Positions 26,820 to 35,478 of a stretch of DNA of 64,000 nucleotides are shown here, in pieces. The DNA lies in NCBI RefSeq assembly GCF_028649455.1, contig NZ_JAQSIO010000001.1, forward strand, positions 744,001 through 808,000, given 5' to 3'. Under the pieces are notes generated by a model. The model did no database searches. It was not told where the DNA came from and saw only the letters and a program-made list of their open reading frames with translations. Every line of letters begins with the position of its first letter. Within the stretch, counting starts at the first letter, position 1. The position numbers were made by a program, and so were the translations under genes. This DNA is from Curvibacter microcysteis. Its GTDB lineage: Bacteria > Pseudomonadota > Gammaproteobacteria > Burkholderiales > Burkholderiaceae_C.

Positions 26820-27748
26820 TGAGCGCTTCTTTTGCTTCCGCCCTGTCGGCCGCCCGCGACGCGGCGGCCCCGCAGCATTATCCGAAAGGCACCCTGTATG
26901 TGGTGGCCACGCCCATCGGCAACCTGGCCGACATGACTCTGCGGGCGCTTCACGTGCTTGAACTGGTGGATGCCGTGGCCTGCGAAGACACCCGCCACAC
27001 CCAAAGCCTGCTGCGCGCCTACGGCATTGACCGCCCCGGCGCCCAATTGATGGCCGTGCACCAGCACAACGAGGCCGAAGCCGCCAGCCAGGTGATCGAG
27101 CGCCTGCAACGCGGTGAGCGCATCGCCTACGCCAGCGACGCGGGCACGCCCGCCGTCAGCGACCCCGGCGCCCGCCTGGTGCGCGCCGTGCAGGCCGCCG
27201 GCCTGCGGGTGGTGCCCCTGCCCGGCGCCAGCAGCGTCACCACCTTGCTGTCGGTGGCGGGCGTGACGCCCCAAGCGGGGCTGCCCTCGGGGTTTGTGTT
27301 TGCCGGCTTCCTGCCCACCAAAGCGGGCGAGCGCGACAGCGCCGTGCAAGTGCTGGCTGGCGAGACCCGCGCGGTGGTGCTGCTGGAGGCGCCGCACCGC
27401 ATCGAGGACCTGGCCCGCGCCCTGGCCGTGCTGGGCCCGCGCCGCGTGACCCTGGGGCGCGAGCTGACCAAGCAGTTTGAAGAAGTGGCCACCGTGCCCG
27501 CCCAGGACCTGTCCGCCTGGCTGGCGGCCCAAGCCCAACGCACACGCGGCGAGTTCGCGGTGCTGATCCATCCACCCGAGGTCGCCGCGGCCGACGATGG
27601 GCAGGATCTGCGGGTGCTGCAGCTGCTGCTGGCGGAATTGCCGCTCAAGACCGCCGTGCGCCTGTGCGCGGAGATCACCGGCGGCTCCAAAAACGAGCTG
27701 TATCAACAGGCCCTGACGCTCAAACGCGGGCAGGACACAGAGGATTGA
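26819..27748 (+). CDS. rsmI: 16S rRNA (cytidine1402-2'-O)-methyltransferase RsmI
   Basis: A 309-residue tetrapyrrole-methylase-fold enzyme, with GTLYVVATPIGNLADMTLRAL, EDTRHTQSLL, SDAGTPAVSDPG and GFLPTKAGER. It methylates the ribose of C1402 in 16S rRNA, near the decoding centre. The likely start is TTG 26819, since no ATG precedes the conserved TPIGNL block. It sits back to back with yraN, so each promoter must lie inside the other gene. Confidence 0.93.
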   Translation: MSASFASALSAARDAAAPQHYPKGTLYVVATPIGNLADMTLRALHVLELVDAVACEDTRHTQSLLRAYGIDRPGAQLMAVHQHNEAEAASQVIERLQRGERIAYASDAGTPAVSDPGARLVRAVQAAGLRVVPLPGASSVTTLLSVAGVTPQAGLPSGFVFAGFLPTKAGERDSAVQVLAGETRAVVLLEAPHRIEDLARALAVLGPRRVTLGRELTKQFEEVATVPAQDLSAWLAAQAQRTRGEFAVLIHPPEVAAADDGQDLRVLQLLLAELPLKTAVRLCAEITGGSKNELYQQALTLKRGQDTED

Positions 27749-27782
27749 TCAGGTCACCCCAAGCCGCAGAGGCGGCGCCCCC

Positions 27783-28931
27783 TCAAGCCTTGGGGGCCGG
27801 TCGACGCGCTGCAGGGCGGCCCCGCGGGCGCTTGGCCGGCGCTTCCGAGGCCGCCTCCGGGGTCGGCTGAGGGGCCAGCGCGGCCGGTGGTGCCAGCAGG
27901 GCGTCTGGCTGGGGGTCACCCACGTCAGCCGCCGCCTGCGAGGGGCAAGGCGGACAGGGTGGGCAGGCCCCTTCCGGCGCCACCAACTGGGGCGCCAGGG
28001 ACGGGGACGGCCAGGTGCGCTCGGCCTCGGCCAGCATCCAGCGCGTGCGCTCAATGATGAAGTCCAGGAAGGCCCGAGTGCGCGCGGGCACGAACTTGCG
28101 GCTGGGCATGGCCGCGTACAAGGTGAAGCGGGCGGTGATCCAGGGTGACAGCACGCGGCGCAACTGCCCATTGCGCAGGTACGGGGCCGCCAAGTCCATG
28201 GGCAGGGAGCACACACCCGCGCCGCTGATGGCCGCTTGCAAAACGGTGTCGGTGTGGTCCACCACCAGGGCGGGCTCGACCTGCACCTCCAGCGCGCGGT
28301 CCCCATCGTCGGGGTTCATCAAGCGCCACACCCCAGGACGCACCGAGGGCATGCGCAGGCGCAAACAGGCGTGGCGACGCAGGTCTTCGGGCTCCCGCAA
28401 AGTGCCCGCGGCGCGCAGGTAGCGCGGCGAGGCGCAGACGATGCCCACGCTGGACACGATGGGCCGCGCGATCACATTGGCGTCGAACTCGCTGCCCGCC
28501 CCCACCAGGGTCAGGTCAAAGTCCTCGATCGTCAAATCGCTGGTCGAACTGGTGTGGATGTCCAAGGACACGCGGGGGTAGAGCCGGCGGAACTCCGCCA
28601 CCTGCGGCGCCAGGATGTGCACCGCCATCACCGGCTGGGCCTGGATGCGCAGCAGGCCGGCCACCTCCTGGGTGTGGGCGCGCATCGAGGCCTCAGCCTC
28701 TTCGATGTCGCTCAAGATCACGCGCAGCCGCGCCAGGTAGGCGGTGCCCGCTTCGGTCAAAGCGTTTTTGCGGGTCGTGCGCTGCAACAGCCGGGTGCCC
28801 AGGTGCTGCTCCAGGTCTTCCACCAGGCGGGTCACCACAGCGGGGGACAGGTCCATCTTGCGCGCCGCCGCGGCAAAGCCGCCTTCGCTGACGACGGCCT
28901 GAAAAACCTTCATTGACTGCAGGCGGTCCAT
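27783..28931 (-). CDS. LysR-type regulator with a long C-terminal tail ending in an AT-hook-like motif
   Basis: A 382-residue protein, about 80 longer than the family norm. Winged helix MDRLQSMKVFQAVVSEGGF through RTTRKNALTEAG, then the effector-binding domain to about residue 300. The tail contains CPPCPPCPSQ, Ala/Pro-rich sequence and the ending KRPRGRPAARRPAPK, where RGRP flanked by basic residues is an AT-hook core. The tail continues in frame to the stop with the same composition, so a frameshift is not needed to explain it. Target unknown; the divergent gene is an Lrp-type regulator 308 bases away. Confidence 0.85.
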   Translation of the reverse strand: MDRLQSMKVFQAVVSEGGFAAAARKMDLSPAVVTRLVEDLEQHLGTRLLQRTTRKNALTEAGTAYLARLRVILSDIEEAEASMRAHTQEVAGLLRIQAQPVMAVHILAPQVAEFRRLYPRVSLDIHTSSTSDLTIEDFDLTLVGAGSEFDANVIARPIVSSVGIVCASPRYLRAAGTLREPEDLRRHACLRLRMPSVRPGVWRLMNPDDGDRALEVQVEPALVVDHTDTVLQAAISGAGVCSLPMDLAAPYLRNGQLRRVLSPWITARFTLYAAMPSRKFVPARTRAFLDFIIERTRWMLAEAERTWPSPSLAPQLVAPEGACPPCPPCPSQAAADVGDPQPDALLAPPAALAPQPTPEAASEAPAKRPRGRPAARRPAPKA

Positions 28932-29155
28932 GGGGCGACTCCAAAGTGGGACAAGAACGCGATCCAGCTATTATTTCTGAATCTGCCTGCAATCCATGCA
29001 ACTTTTGCGCCACTGTTGCGAGGCACCTTGGTGATCGTGCGCCCTGGGCACGGGGCCGGAAGTGCCCCCGCCGGGGGTAACCAGCGGGGGATCTTCTGAA
29101 CCTGGGCAGCCGGTAAGCCGCCTTCCATGCCCAGAAGTTTGCCAGCGCGGGCCCC

Positions 29156-29206
29156 GAACAATCTTTTGTTCTTTCGACAGAATCCAGCTCATTCAGAACA
29201 AAATTC
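29156..29206. promoter_or_regulatory. Paired GAACAA elements upstream of the Lrp-type gene
   Basis: A perfect 16-bp dyad GAACAA-TCTT-TTGTTC (29156-29171) and a second GAACAAAATTC (29196-29206) exactly 40 bases further, about four helical turns. They sit in the AT-rich end of the 308-base spacer between the two divergent regulators, 35-85 bases before the Lrp-type start. The repeated spacing suits Lrp-family dimers, so autoregulation is plausible. The rest of the spacer (28932-29155) shows nothing I can name. Confidence 0.45.
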
Positions 29207-29239
29207 TTTAAAACGGAAATTTGCAGTTTAATTCTCGGA

Positions 29240-29695
29240 ATGGACAAAATAGACCGAAAAATCCTTCAGGTGCTGCAAGCGGATTCGCGCACCAGCCTGC
29301 ACGACATTGGGCAGGCGGTGGGGCTGAGCCCCTCGCCCTGCTGGGGCCGCATCCGCAAGCTGGAGGACAGCGGCGTGATCGAGGGCTACACCGTGCGCCT
29401 GAACCCACAAGCCCTGGGCCTGAACGAAACGGTGCTGGTCCAGGTCACGCTGGACAGCCACTCGGACAACACCCTGGAAAAATTTGGCGAGGTGCTGGCC
29501 GCCATCCCCGAGGTGATCGAAGCCCATCTGGTCTCCGGCGAGTACGACTACCTGCTGCGCGTGGCCGTGCGCGACACGCGCGACTACGAGCGATTCCTGC
29601 GCGAGCGCCTCTACAAGATCAAAGGCATCCGCCACAGCCAGTCTCGCTTCGTGCTGCGCACCCTCAAAAAAGCCGACCTGCCGCTGGACGGCTGA
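29240..29695 (+). CDS. Lrp/AsnC family transcriptional regulator
   Basis: A 151-residue protein: N-terminal helix-turn-helix (MDKIDRKILQVLQADSRTSL, DIGQAVGLSPSPCWGRIRKL) and a C-terminal RAM ligand domain (VLVQVTLDSHS, VIEAHLVSGEYDYLLRVAVRD). The family senses amino acids and forms octamers. Ligand and targets unknown. Confidence 0.92.
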   Translation: MDKIDRKILQVLQADSRTSLHDIGQAVGLSPSPCWGRIRKLEDSGVIEGYTVRLNPQALGLNETVLVQVTLDSHSDNTLEKFGEVLAAIPEVIEAHLVSGEYDYLLRVAVRDTRDYERFLRERLYKIKGIRHSQSRFVLRTLKKADLPLDG

Positions 29696-29808
29696 GCGAA
29701 CGCCCCGCCCCAGCGACACACGCCAGCCTCAGCCCCCTGCGCCTTGTTTATGATTTCGGGTTTGGCCGGCAACGGTCCCTACTTTTTTAAAACAACGGAG
29801 CATTTTTC

Positions 29809-30321
29809 ATGTCCAACAGCCAAGACAACGACAGCCAATCCCGCTTTGCCCTGGGTTTCCTCACCATTTTGCTGGTGTTGGTGGTGGGCACGGTGGTGGG
29901 TTCGGTGGTGGTGCAACGCCTGCGCCCCGACACGGCTGCGGCCCCAGCAGAAGCCATCGTTGAGGTGGCGGCTCCAGGCGCGGAGGAAGTGGCGGCCATC
30001 AAGGTGGACAACGGCGTGGTGACCTTCTTCTTCGCCAGCAACAGCGCTGACGTGGCCGAAGGCGCCCAACAGGCCCTGGCCGAGGTGGTGCAGGCCCTGG
30101 CCGCCGGTCGCCGCGCCGCCATTTCGGGCTTCCACGATGACAGCGGCGCCGCCGAGCAAAACGCCGAACTGGCCAAGCAACGCGCCTTGGCCGTGCGCGA
30201 AGTGCTCAAGGCCCTGGGCGCCAAGGAAGAAGTGATCGAACTGCGCAAGCCCGAGCTCAGCACCGGCAGCGGCAGCCCAGCCGAGGCCCGTCGCGTCGAA
30301 GTGATTCTGCTGCCCAACTGA
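29809..30321 (+). CDS. Inner-membrane-anchored OmpA-like domain protein
   Basis: A 170-residue protein. One N-terminal transmembrane helix (FALGFLTILLVLVVGTVVGSVVV) is followed by a periplasmic domain of the OmpA C-terminal type: VTFFFASNSADVAEGAQQAL, SGFHDDSGAAEQNAELAKQRA and ARRVEVILLPN. This domain normally binds peptidoglycan through an Asp and an Arg. The Asp-containing helix here is somewhat degenerate, so binding is inferred. No partner genes. Confidence 0.75.
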   Translation: MSNSQDNDSQSRFALGFLTILLVLVVGTVVGSVVVQRLRPDTAAAPAEAIVEVAAPGAEEVAAIKVDNGVVTFFFASNSADVAEGAQQALAEVVQALAAGRRAAISGFHDDSGAAEQNAELAKQRALAVREVLKALGAKEEVIELRKPELSTGSGSPAEARRVEVILLPN

Positions 30322-30387
30322 TCCAAGCAAGCCGGGCCGCAGGCCCCTTCGCCGGCCCGCACCGCGGTGCCGGGTGCCTGCCCCGGT

Positions 30388-31647
30388 TCAGCGCGTGTGG
30401 CCGTAGGCCAGGCCCGACGCCACACCGCCAAACAAATCGCCTTCGACCAAGGGCACCCCTGGGAAGGCCTCGGCCAAGGCCTGCTGGAAGGGCTTCAGGG
30501 CTGAAGAGCCCCCGGTCAGGTACACGGCCCCCAGCTGCTGCGGCTGCAAACCGGCACGCTGCACACATTCCAAGGCACATACCACCACCTGGGCCAACAG
30601 GCTTTGCAGGTGGTCGGCCAGATCTTGCGGCGACAGGCTGGCGTTCAGGCCGGCCTCGATCAGCGACAGGTCAATCGTCTGCGGGCCCTGGCCACTGGAG
30701 CAGCCGATCTTGGCCTGCTCCACGCCGTTGGCCAGGCGGTGACCAAAGCGCTCGCGCAGCACCGTCATCAGGCGCTGGTGCAGTTGGGCGTCACGGTAGT
30801 CCACGCGCAGTTCTAGCGCCTCGCGCACCGCTTTGGGCGTTTGCTGCCAGTGGATCAAATGCCAGGTGGCCAGGTCAAAAAACACCCGGCTTGGCACCTC
30901 GCGGCCCTTGGGGCCCAGGTGGCGGTAGCCCAGCAAGGGCATGACCTGCTCCAGGTTCAGGCGCTGGTCGTAGTCGGTGCCGCCAATGTGCACGCCGGTG
31001 GTGGCCAGGATGTCGCTGTGGCGCTCGGCCAGGGCCACGCGCTGCGGGCCCAGGCGCACCACGGTGAAGTCGGAGGTGCCGCCGCCGATGTCCACCACCA
31101 GCACCAGGGTCTCGGCGCTCAGGCGACGCTCGTAGTCCAGGGCGGCGGCGATGGGCTCCAGTTGGAACCCCACGTCGCGAAAGCCGCAGTGCGCAGCGGC
31201 TTGCAGCAGCATGTCCTGCGCCAGTTGGTCGCGCTCGGGGTCGTCGTCGACAAAATGCACCGGCCGGCCCAGCACCAGCTGGCTGGGCAACCCGCCCAAC
31301 TGCTGCTCGGCGCGGCGCACCAGCTCGGCCAGAAAGCGCGCGATGATGTCCTGAAAGCTGATCTGCTCGCTGTTGACGGCCGTCTTTTCGAGCAGCAGCG
31401 GGCTGCCCAACAGGCTTTTGAGCGAGCGCATCAAACGGCCCTCGGTCTCGGCCAGGTAGCAGCTCAGGGCGTCGCGCCCGTAATGCACGGTCTTGTCTTC
31501 GGCATTGAAGAACAAAGCGGTGGGCAAGGTCGTGGCCTGGCCCTCCAGTTGCATGAGGCGGGCGTCCTCGCGCCCATGGGCCCAGGCCACAGCCGAGTTG
31601 GAGGTGCCGAAATCAATGCCCAATGCGCCGGGAAGAATGCTTGCCAT
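30388..31647 (-). CDS. Hsp70-like chaperone, YegD type
   Basis: A 419-residue actin-fold ATPase starting at ATG 31647 (MASILPGALGIDFGTSNSAV). Phosphate loops GIDFGTSNS and VVDIGGGTSDF and the adenosine motif YLTGGSSAL are present. It ends shortly after the nucleotide-binding domain, with no full peptide-binding domain or EEVD-like tail, as in YegD relatives (about 450) compared with DnaK (about 640). A chaperone role is inferred by family. No DnaJ or GrpE neighbours. Confidence 0.87.
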   Translation of the reverse strand: MASILPGALGIDFGTSNSAVAWAHGREDARLMQLEGQATTLPTALFFNAEDKTVHYGRDALSCYLAETEGRLMRSLKSLLGSPLLLEKTAVNSEQISFQDIIARFLAELVRRAEQQLGGLPSQLVLGRPVHFVDDDPERDQLAQDMLLQAAAHCGFRDVGFQLEPIAAALDYERRLSAETLVLVVDIGGGTSDFTVVRLGPQRVALAERHSDILATTGVHIGGTDYDQRLNLEQVMPLLGYRHLGPKGREVPSRVFFDLATWHLIHWQQTPKAVREALELRVDYRDAQLHQRLMTVLRERFGHRLANGVEQAKIGCSSGQGPQTIDLSLIEAGLNASLSPQDLADHLQSLLAQVVVCALECVQRAGLQPQQLGAVYLTGGSSALKPFQQALAEAFPGVPLVEGDLFGGVASGLAYGHTR

Positions 31648-31866
31648 GAGGAACGTGCTCAACCGGGCCCGCCGCGAAGCCGCCGGCCCTTTCAGAAAAA
31701 AGAAGGCCGGGATTGTGGCACAGCCCTCCAGCTCGGCGAGGCGCCAAGGATTCGTCCCAAGTGTTCGGAGCCCGCCATCTGCGTTGGCAATCCGTGGATT
31801 CATGCCCAAAATAGGCCGCCATTGCGCTCCGCCTCGGGGCCTCCAGGCCAGAAAGTCCCGCACCCC

Positions 31867-33369
31867 ATGAAGCTGTCGGATTTATTCAAGCGCACCAGCG
31901 GACACGGGCTCAGGCACAACAGCCCGGACCTGCGCGCCGAGCCCACCGCGTTGGCCGAGGCCTTGCTGCAGGCCTGCGCCCATTTGCTGACCCACCGGCT
32001 CGACCCGGACGAGAGCATTCGCTGGGTGTTCGACGCCCTGCTGCGCTCGGCCCCCCATGTGCGCCTGGCCTGGAGCTGGGCCGGCCCACCCGACGTGCAG
32101 CAGATCGAACCCCGCAACGTGTGCGGCCCCGCGCGCAGCTACCTCGACGGCGTGGCCCTGGAGCGCAGCCCGCTGACCGAATCCGGCCCCGCCTTCCGCC
32201 TGCTCAAGCGCGACCAGCCGGTCAGCCACAACATCACCGCCGACTCGCCCTACGGGCCCTGGCGGCGCGCCTACCAAGTGCACGGCCTGCGCTCGGTGCT
32301 GGGCCTGCCGCTGCGCGCAGACAGCACGGACCGCCGGGGCATGGTGGTTTTCTACGCCGACCGGGAGGACTACTTCCAGCAGCTGGGCATGGGCCTGTTC
32401 GACTCGCTGGCCACCCTGCTCAGCGCGGTGGTGGTGCAGGCCGACCAGCAAAGCCAGTTGGCCCGCGAAGCCCAGCAGGACCCGCTGACCGGGCTGCTGA
32501 ACCGGCGCTCCATCAATGGTCAGCAGCAGCAACTGGGCAAGGACCGCGAACGCAGCTCCTCGGTGCTGCTGCTGGACCTGGACCATTTCAAAGCCATCAA
32601 CGACGAACTGGGCCACCTGGCGGGTGACGAAGTGCTCAAGACCGTGGCGCGTCGCCTGCTGGATGGCGTGCGCAGCGCCGACCGCGTGGCGCGTTGGGGG
32701 GGCGAGGAATTCCTGGTCTGGCTGCCCTCCACGCCACGCGAAGGTGCCCGCCTGGTGGCCGAGTCCCTGCGCGAGCGCATTGGCAGCACACCGATCGCCC
32801 TGCCCAGCGGCGAGGTGCGGGTCACCGTGTCGATTGGCGTGGCCGAGATGCTGCCCGATGAGCACCTGGAGCCCGCCGTGGCCCGCGCCGACGAGGTCTT
32901 GTACGAGGCCAAGCGCAGTGGCCGCAACCGGGTGCGCCTCTGGCAGGGGCCCGTGACCGAGCTGGCCCCCTTGACCCTGGGAGCGGGCGCGCTGCAACGC
33001 GCCAACCGCGTGCCCACCGGGCAGCACGAAGACCCTCACGTTGCCATCATTGGCAAACAACTCGACGGCCAGATCACCAGCTGGAACCTCGGCGCCGAGC
33101 GCCTGTTTGGCTACACCGAACAAGAAATGCTCGGCCGCAACATCGCCCTGCTGCTGCCTGCCGACCGGCTCCATGAAGAGCAGCACATCATCGACCGCCT
33201 GCAGCGCGGCGACCCCATCGAGGCCCTGCACACCACCCGGCTCCACCGCGACGGCCACCCGGTCGATGTGACGGTGTCCGTGACCCCTTTGCGCGGCCCC
33301 GGCGGCACCATCGTGGGCGCCGCCAAGACCGTGCGCATCCGCACCCCATCCCCCCAGGCGCTGCGCTGA
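31867..33369 (+). CDS. GAF-GGDEF-PAS diguanylate cyclase
   Basis: A 500-residue cytoplasmic signalling protein. Order: GAF-like sensor (about 35-190), GGDEF domain (about 205-360) and a C-terminal PAS domain (about 390-490). The active site is WGGEEFLVWL, with DLDHFKAINDELGH for GTP and metal. RSAD lies five residues before GGEEF, the position of the RxxD inhibitory site, so product feedback is expected. PAS after the cyclase rather than before it is unusual. It makes cyclic di-GMP; no EAL domain is present. Confidence 0.9.
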   Translation: MKLSDLFKRTSGHGLRHNSPDLRAEPTALAEALLQACAHLLTHRLDPDESIRWVFDALLRSAPHVRLAWSWAGPPDVQQIEPRNVCGPARSYLDGVALERSPLTESGPAFRLLKRDQPVSHNITADSPYGPWRRAYQVHGLRSVLGLPLRADSTDRRGMVVFYADREDYFQQLGMGLFDSLATLLSAVVVQADQQSQLAREAQQDPLTGLLNRRSINGQQQQLGKDRERSSSVLLLDLDHFKAINDELGHLAGDEVLKTVARRLLDGVRSADRVARWGGEEFLVWLPSTPREGARLVAESLRERIGSTPIALPSGEVRVTVSIGVAEMLPDEHLEPAVARADEVLYEAKRSGRNRVRLWQGPVTELAPLTLGAGALQRANRVPTGQHEDPHVAIIGKQLDGQITSWNLGAERLFGYTEQEMLGRNIALLLPADRLHEEQHIIDRLQRGDPIEALHTTRLHRDGHPVDVTVSVTPLRGPGGTIVGAAKTVRIRTPSPQALR

Positions 33370-33411
33370 GGGGCCCGTGCCAGCGCCCACCGGCAGCGGC
33401 ACAATCCCCCC

Positions 33412-34521
33412 ATGACTGCCCCCACCCCGGTGAGCCCCACCGTCCCCGCCATCACCCCACGCCCCACCCGCAGCGCCGCCTGGGCCGTGTGCTGTGGCCA
33501 CTACCAACCGCCCACGGTGGCCGACATCGCCTTGATTCAATGCGCGCTACAACACGCGCGCCAGGTGGTCGTGGGCCTGGGTGGCGCCTACCAGGCGCGC
33601 AGCCCGCGCCAGCCCCTGAGCTGGGGGGAGCGCGCCGACCTGATCCTGGCCGCCCTGCCCGAACGCGATCGCACCCGGCTGCGCTTTCTGCCGCTGCGCG
33701 AAGGGCCTGACGCGGCGCGCGGGCAGGCCGACTGGCGCGCGGGCCTGGCCCGCCTGACCCAGTCCACCCCGGCCGCCGAGCTGCTGCTGGTGCTGCCAAG
33801 CCCAGGCGAGCGCGTGCACGCCCTGTGCCGCCAGGCCCTGGCCGACAGCCCCGTGCTGGACGCTGCCGCCCTGCCCCCGGCACAGGCGCCGAACGCCGCA
33901 GCGCTGCGTGACGCCTGGTTCAACACCGACAACGGCCTGCAAGCCCTGAACCGCCTGAGCGCCCAGTGGCCCGCCGCCGTGCTGCACGGCCTGCGCGAGT
34001 GGCATGGCCAAGGTCACTACGAGGCCTTGCGCACCGAATGGCGGGCCCTGCGCCAACACCGGGAGCTGTGGGCGGTGGCGCCCTACCCGCCCGTGTTCGT
34101 GACCGTCGACGCGGTGGTTCTTTGCGCCAGCCATGTGTTGCTGATCCGGCGCGGCCGCGCGCCCGGCCTGGGCCTGCTGGCCGTGCCCGGCGGCTTTCTG
34201 GAACAGGACGACACTTTGCTGCAATCGGCCCTGCGCGAGCTGCAAGAAGAAACCCGGCTCGGCCTGCCCGAGGCCGAGCTGGCGGCCGCCTTGCGTGGCG
34301 TGGTGGTGCTGGACGCGCCCGAGCGCAGCCAGCGCGGGCGCACCATCACCCACGCACACCACTTTGACCTGGGCCAGCGCCCCCTGCCCGCCGTTCAAGG
34401 CGACGACGATGCGCGCGAGGCCTTGTGGGTGCCGGTCGCCGACCTGGCCGGGCTGGAAGACCAGTTTTTTGACGACCACTTCATGATGCTGGACCACTTC
34501 CTGGGCCTGCTGCCCCGGTGA
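33412..34521 (+). CDS. NadM-Nudix bifunctional-type protein with degenerate adenylyltransferase site
   Basis: A 369-residue two-domain protein. Residues about 22-200 align with the NMN adenylyltransferase of NadM/slr0787-type proteins, but the nucleotide motif GxFxPxHxGH is replaced by [10 protein letters not shown] (residues 29-38), so both catalytic histidines are lost, and I find no ISSTxxR-like motif. Residues about 225-365 are a Nudix domain with [20 protein letters not shown] and the following Glu; the metal-binding RELxEE core is intact. The intact half could hydrolyse ADP-ribose or similar. The adenylyltransferase is probably inactive. Confidence 0.82.
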   Translation: MTAPTPVSPTVPAITPRPTRSAAWAVCCGHYQPPTVADIALIQCALQHARQVVVGLGGAYQARSPRQPLSWGERADLILAALPERDRTRLRFLPLREGPDAARGQADWRAGLARLTQSTPAAELLLVLPSPGERVHALCRQALADSPVLDAAALPPAQAPNAAALRDAWFNTDNGLQALNRLSAQWPAAVLHGLREWHGQGHYEALRTEWRALRQHRELWAVAPYPPVFVTVDAVVLCASHVLLIRRGRAPGLGLLAVPGGFLEQDDTLLQSALRELQEETRLGLPEAELAAALRGVVVLDAPERSQRGRTITHAHHFDLGQRPLPAVQGDDDAREALWVPVADLAGLEDQFFDDHFMMLDHFLGLLPR

Positions 34522-34602
34522 CGGGTCAAGGGCCGGCTAACGCCAGCCCACCCCGCCCAACCCATCCCAAGCCCCACGGCAGACCAAGCCGCCAGGGCCG
34601 GC

Positions 34603-35463
34603 TCAGCGCAAGACGCTGGACATGGCGCCCAGGGCGTTCAGGCTGCGCACCGCGTCCTGCACGCTGGCGCAGCGCAGGCTGACCGTGTCGGCCGACTCAC
34701 GCTGCAGGTGCGGCCACAGCGCAAACACATCGGCCAGGGCCGGCGTCTGGCATTGCACACGCAGCTGCAAGCCAGCGCTGGCGTCGGCCTGCGCCCACTG
34801 CGGGCGCCACGGGGCCGGCGCCTGGCCCGCCGCGCAGCGCTGCACCGCGGCCTGGCTGCTTTGTTCGATCAACTGGCGCGCGGCCTCGGGTGACAGGGAG
34901 CGCCCGCTGCGGGCGCCCTCGGACCACTTCACGCCCAGCACTGCCACGTCGGGCCCCAGGGCCTGGGCTTCGGGGGCCATCACATCGCAACCGCTGACCA
35001 GCAGCACCGGCACGCCCAGCTCGCCGGCCAGGGCGCCGTACAGGCCGACCTCACCCAGCTCCAAGCCGCCCAGCCAGACGCGGGCAAAGGCAAAGCTGTT
35101 GCTGGTGTGGGCCAGCACGCCGGTGGTTTTGGCGCGCGCGTGCCAGCCAATCATCAACACGCCGTCGATGGCCTGGTCCACGCCCGCCATCATGCCCAGG
35201 CGGCGCGGCTTGCCCTGGATCAGCTCGGCGCGCGGGTCCAGCTCGTCGGCCAGCAGGTTGCCAAAGTGGCCATGCGAGTCGTTCACCAGCACCGCGCCGG
35301 CCCCGCCCGCCCACGCGCCCCGGATGGCGGCGTTGGCCTCTTGCGTCATCCAGCGCCGGGCGCGCTCGTACTCGCTCTGGCCGGCCTGGGTCTGCTCGGG
35401 CCGCCAGACACCGGCCACGCCTTCGATGTCCATGGAAATCAGGATGCGGGGAGAAGAGGACAT
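34603..35463 (-). CDS. M55 family D-aminopeptidase (DppA-like)
   Basis: A 286-residue enzyme with the M55 metal-site motifs: SMDIEGVAGVW (Asp-x-Glu near residue 11), NDSHGH (Asp and His near 62) and GWHARAKTTGVLAHT (His near 105). Bacillus DppA cleaves D-Ala-D-Ala and other D-peptides and lies in a dipeptide transport operon. Here it is the last gene of the iaaA-gsi unit, 15 bases after the P1 peptidase, consistent with breaking down imported peptides. Cytoplasmic. Confidence 0.9.
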   Translation of the reverse strand: MSSSPRILISMDIEGVAGVWRPEQTQAGQSEYERARRWMTQEANAAIRGAWAGGAGAVLVNDSHGHFGNLLADELDPRAELIQGKPRRLGMMAGVDQAIDGVLMIGWHARAKTTGVLAHTSNSFAFARVWLGGLELGEVGLYGALAGELGVPVLLVSGCDVMAPEAQALGPDVAVLGVKWSEGARSGRSLSPEAARQLIEQSSQAAVQRCAAGQAPAPWRPQWAQADASAGLQLRVQCQTPALADVFALWPHLQRESADTVSLRCASVQDAVRSLNALGAMSSVLR

Positions 35464-35478
35464 GGTTCAGAACTCGCT

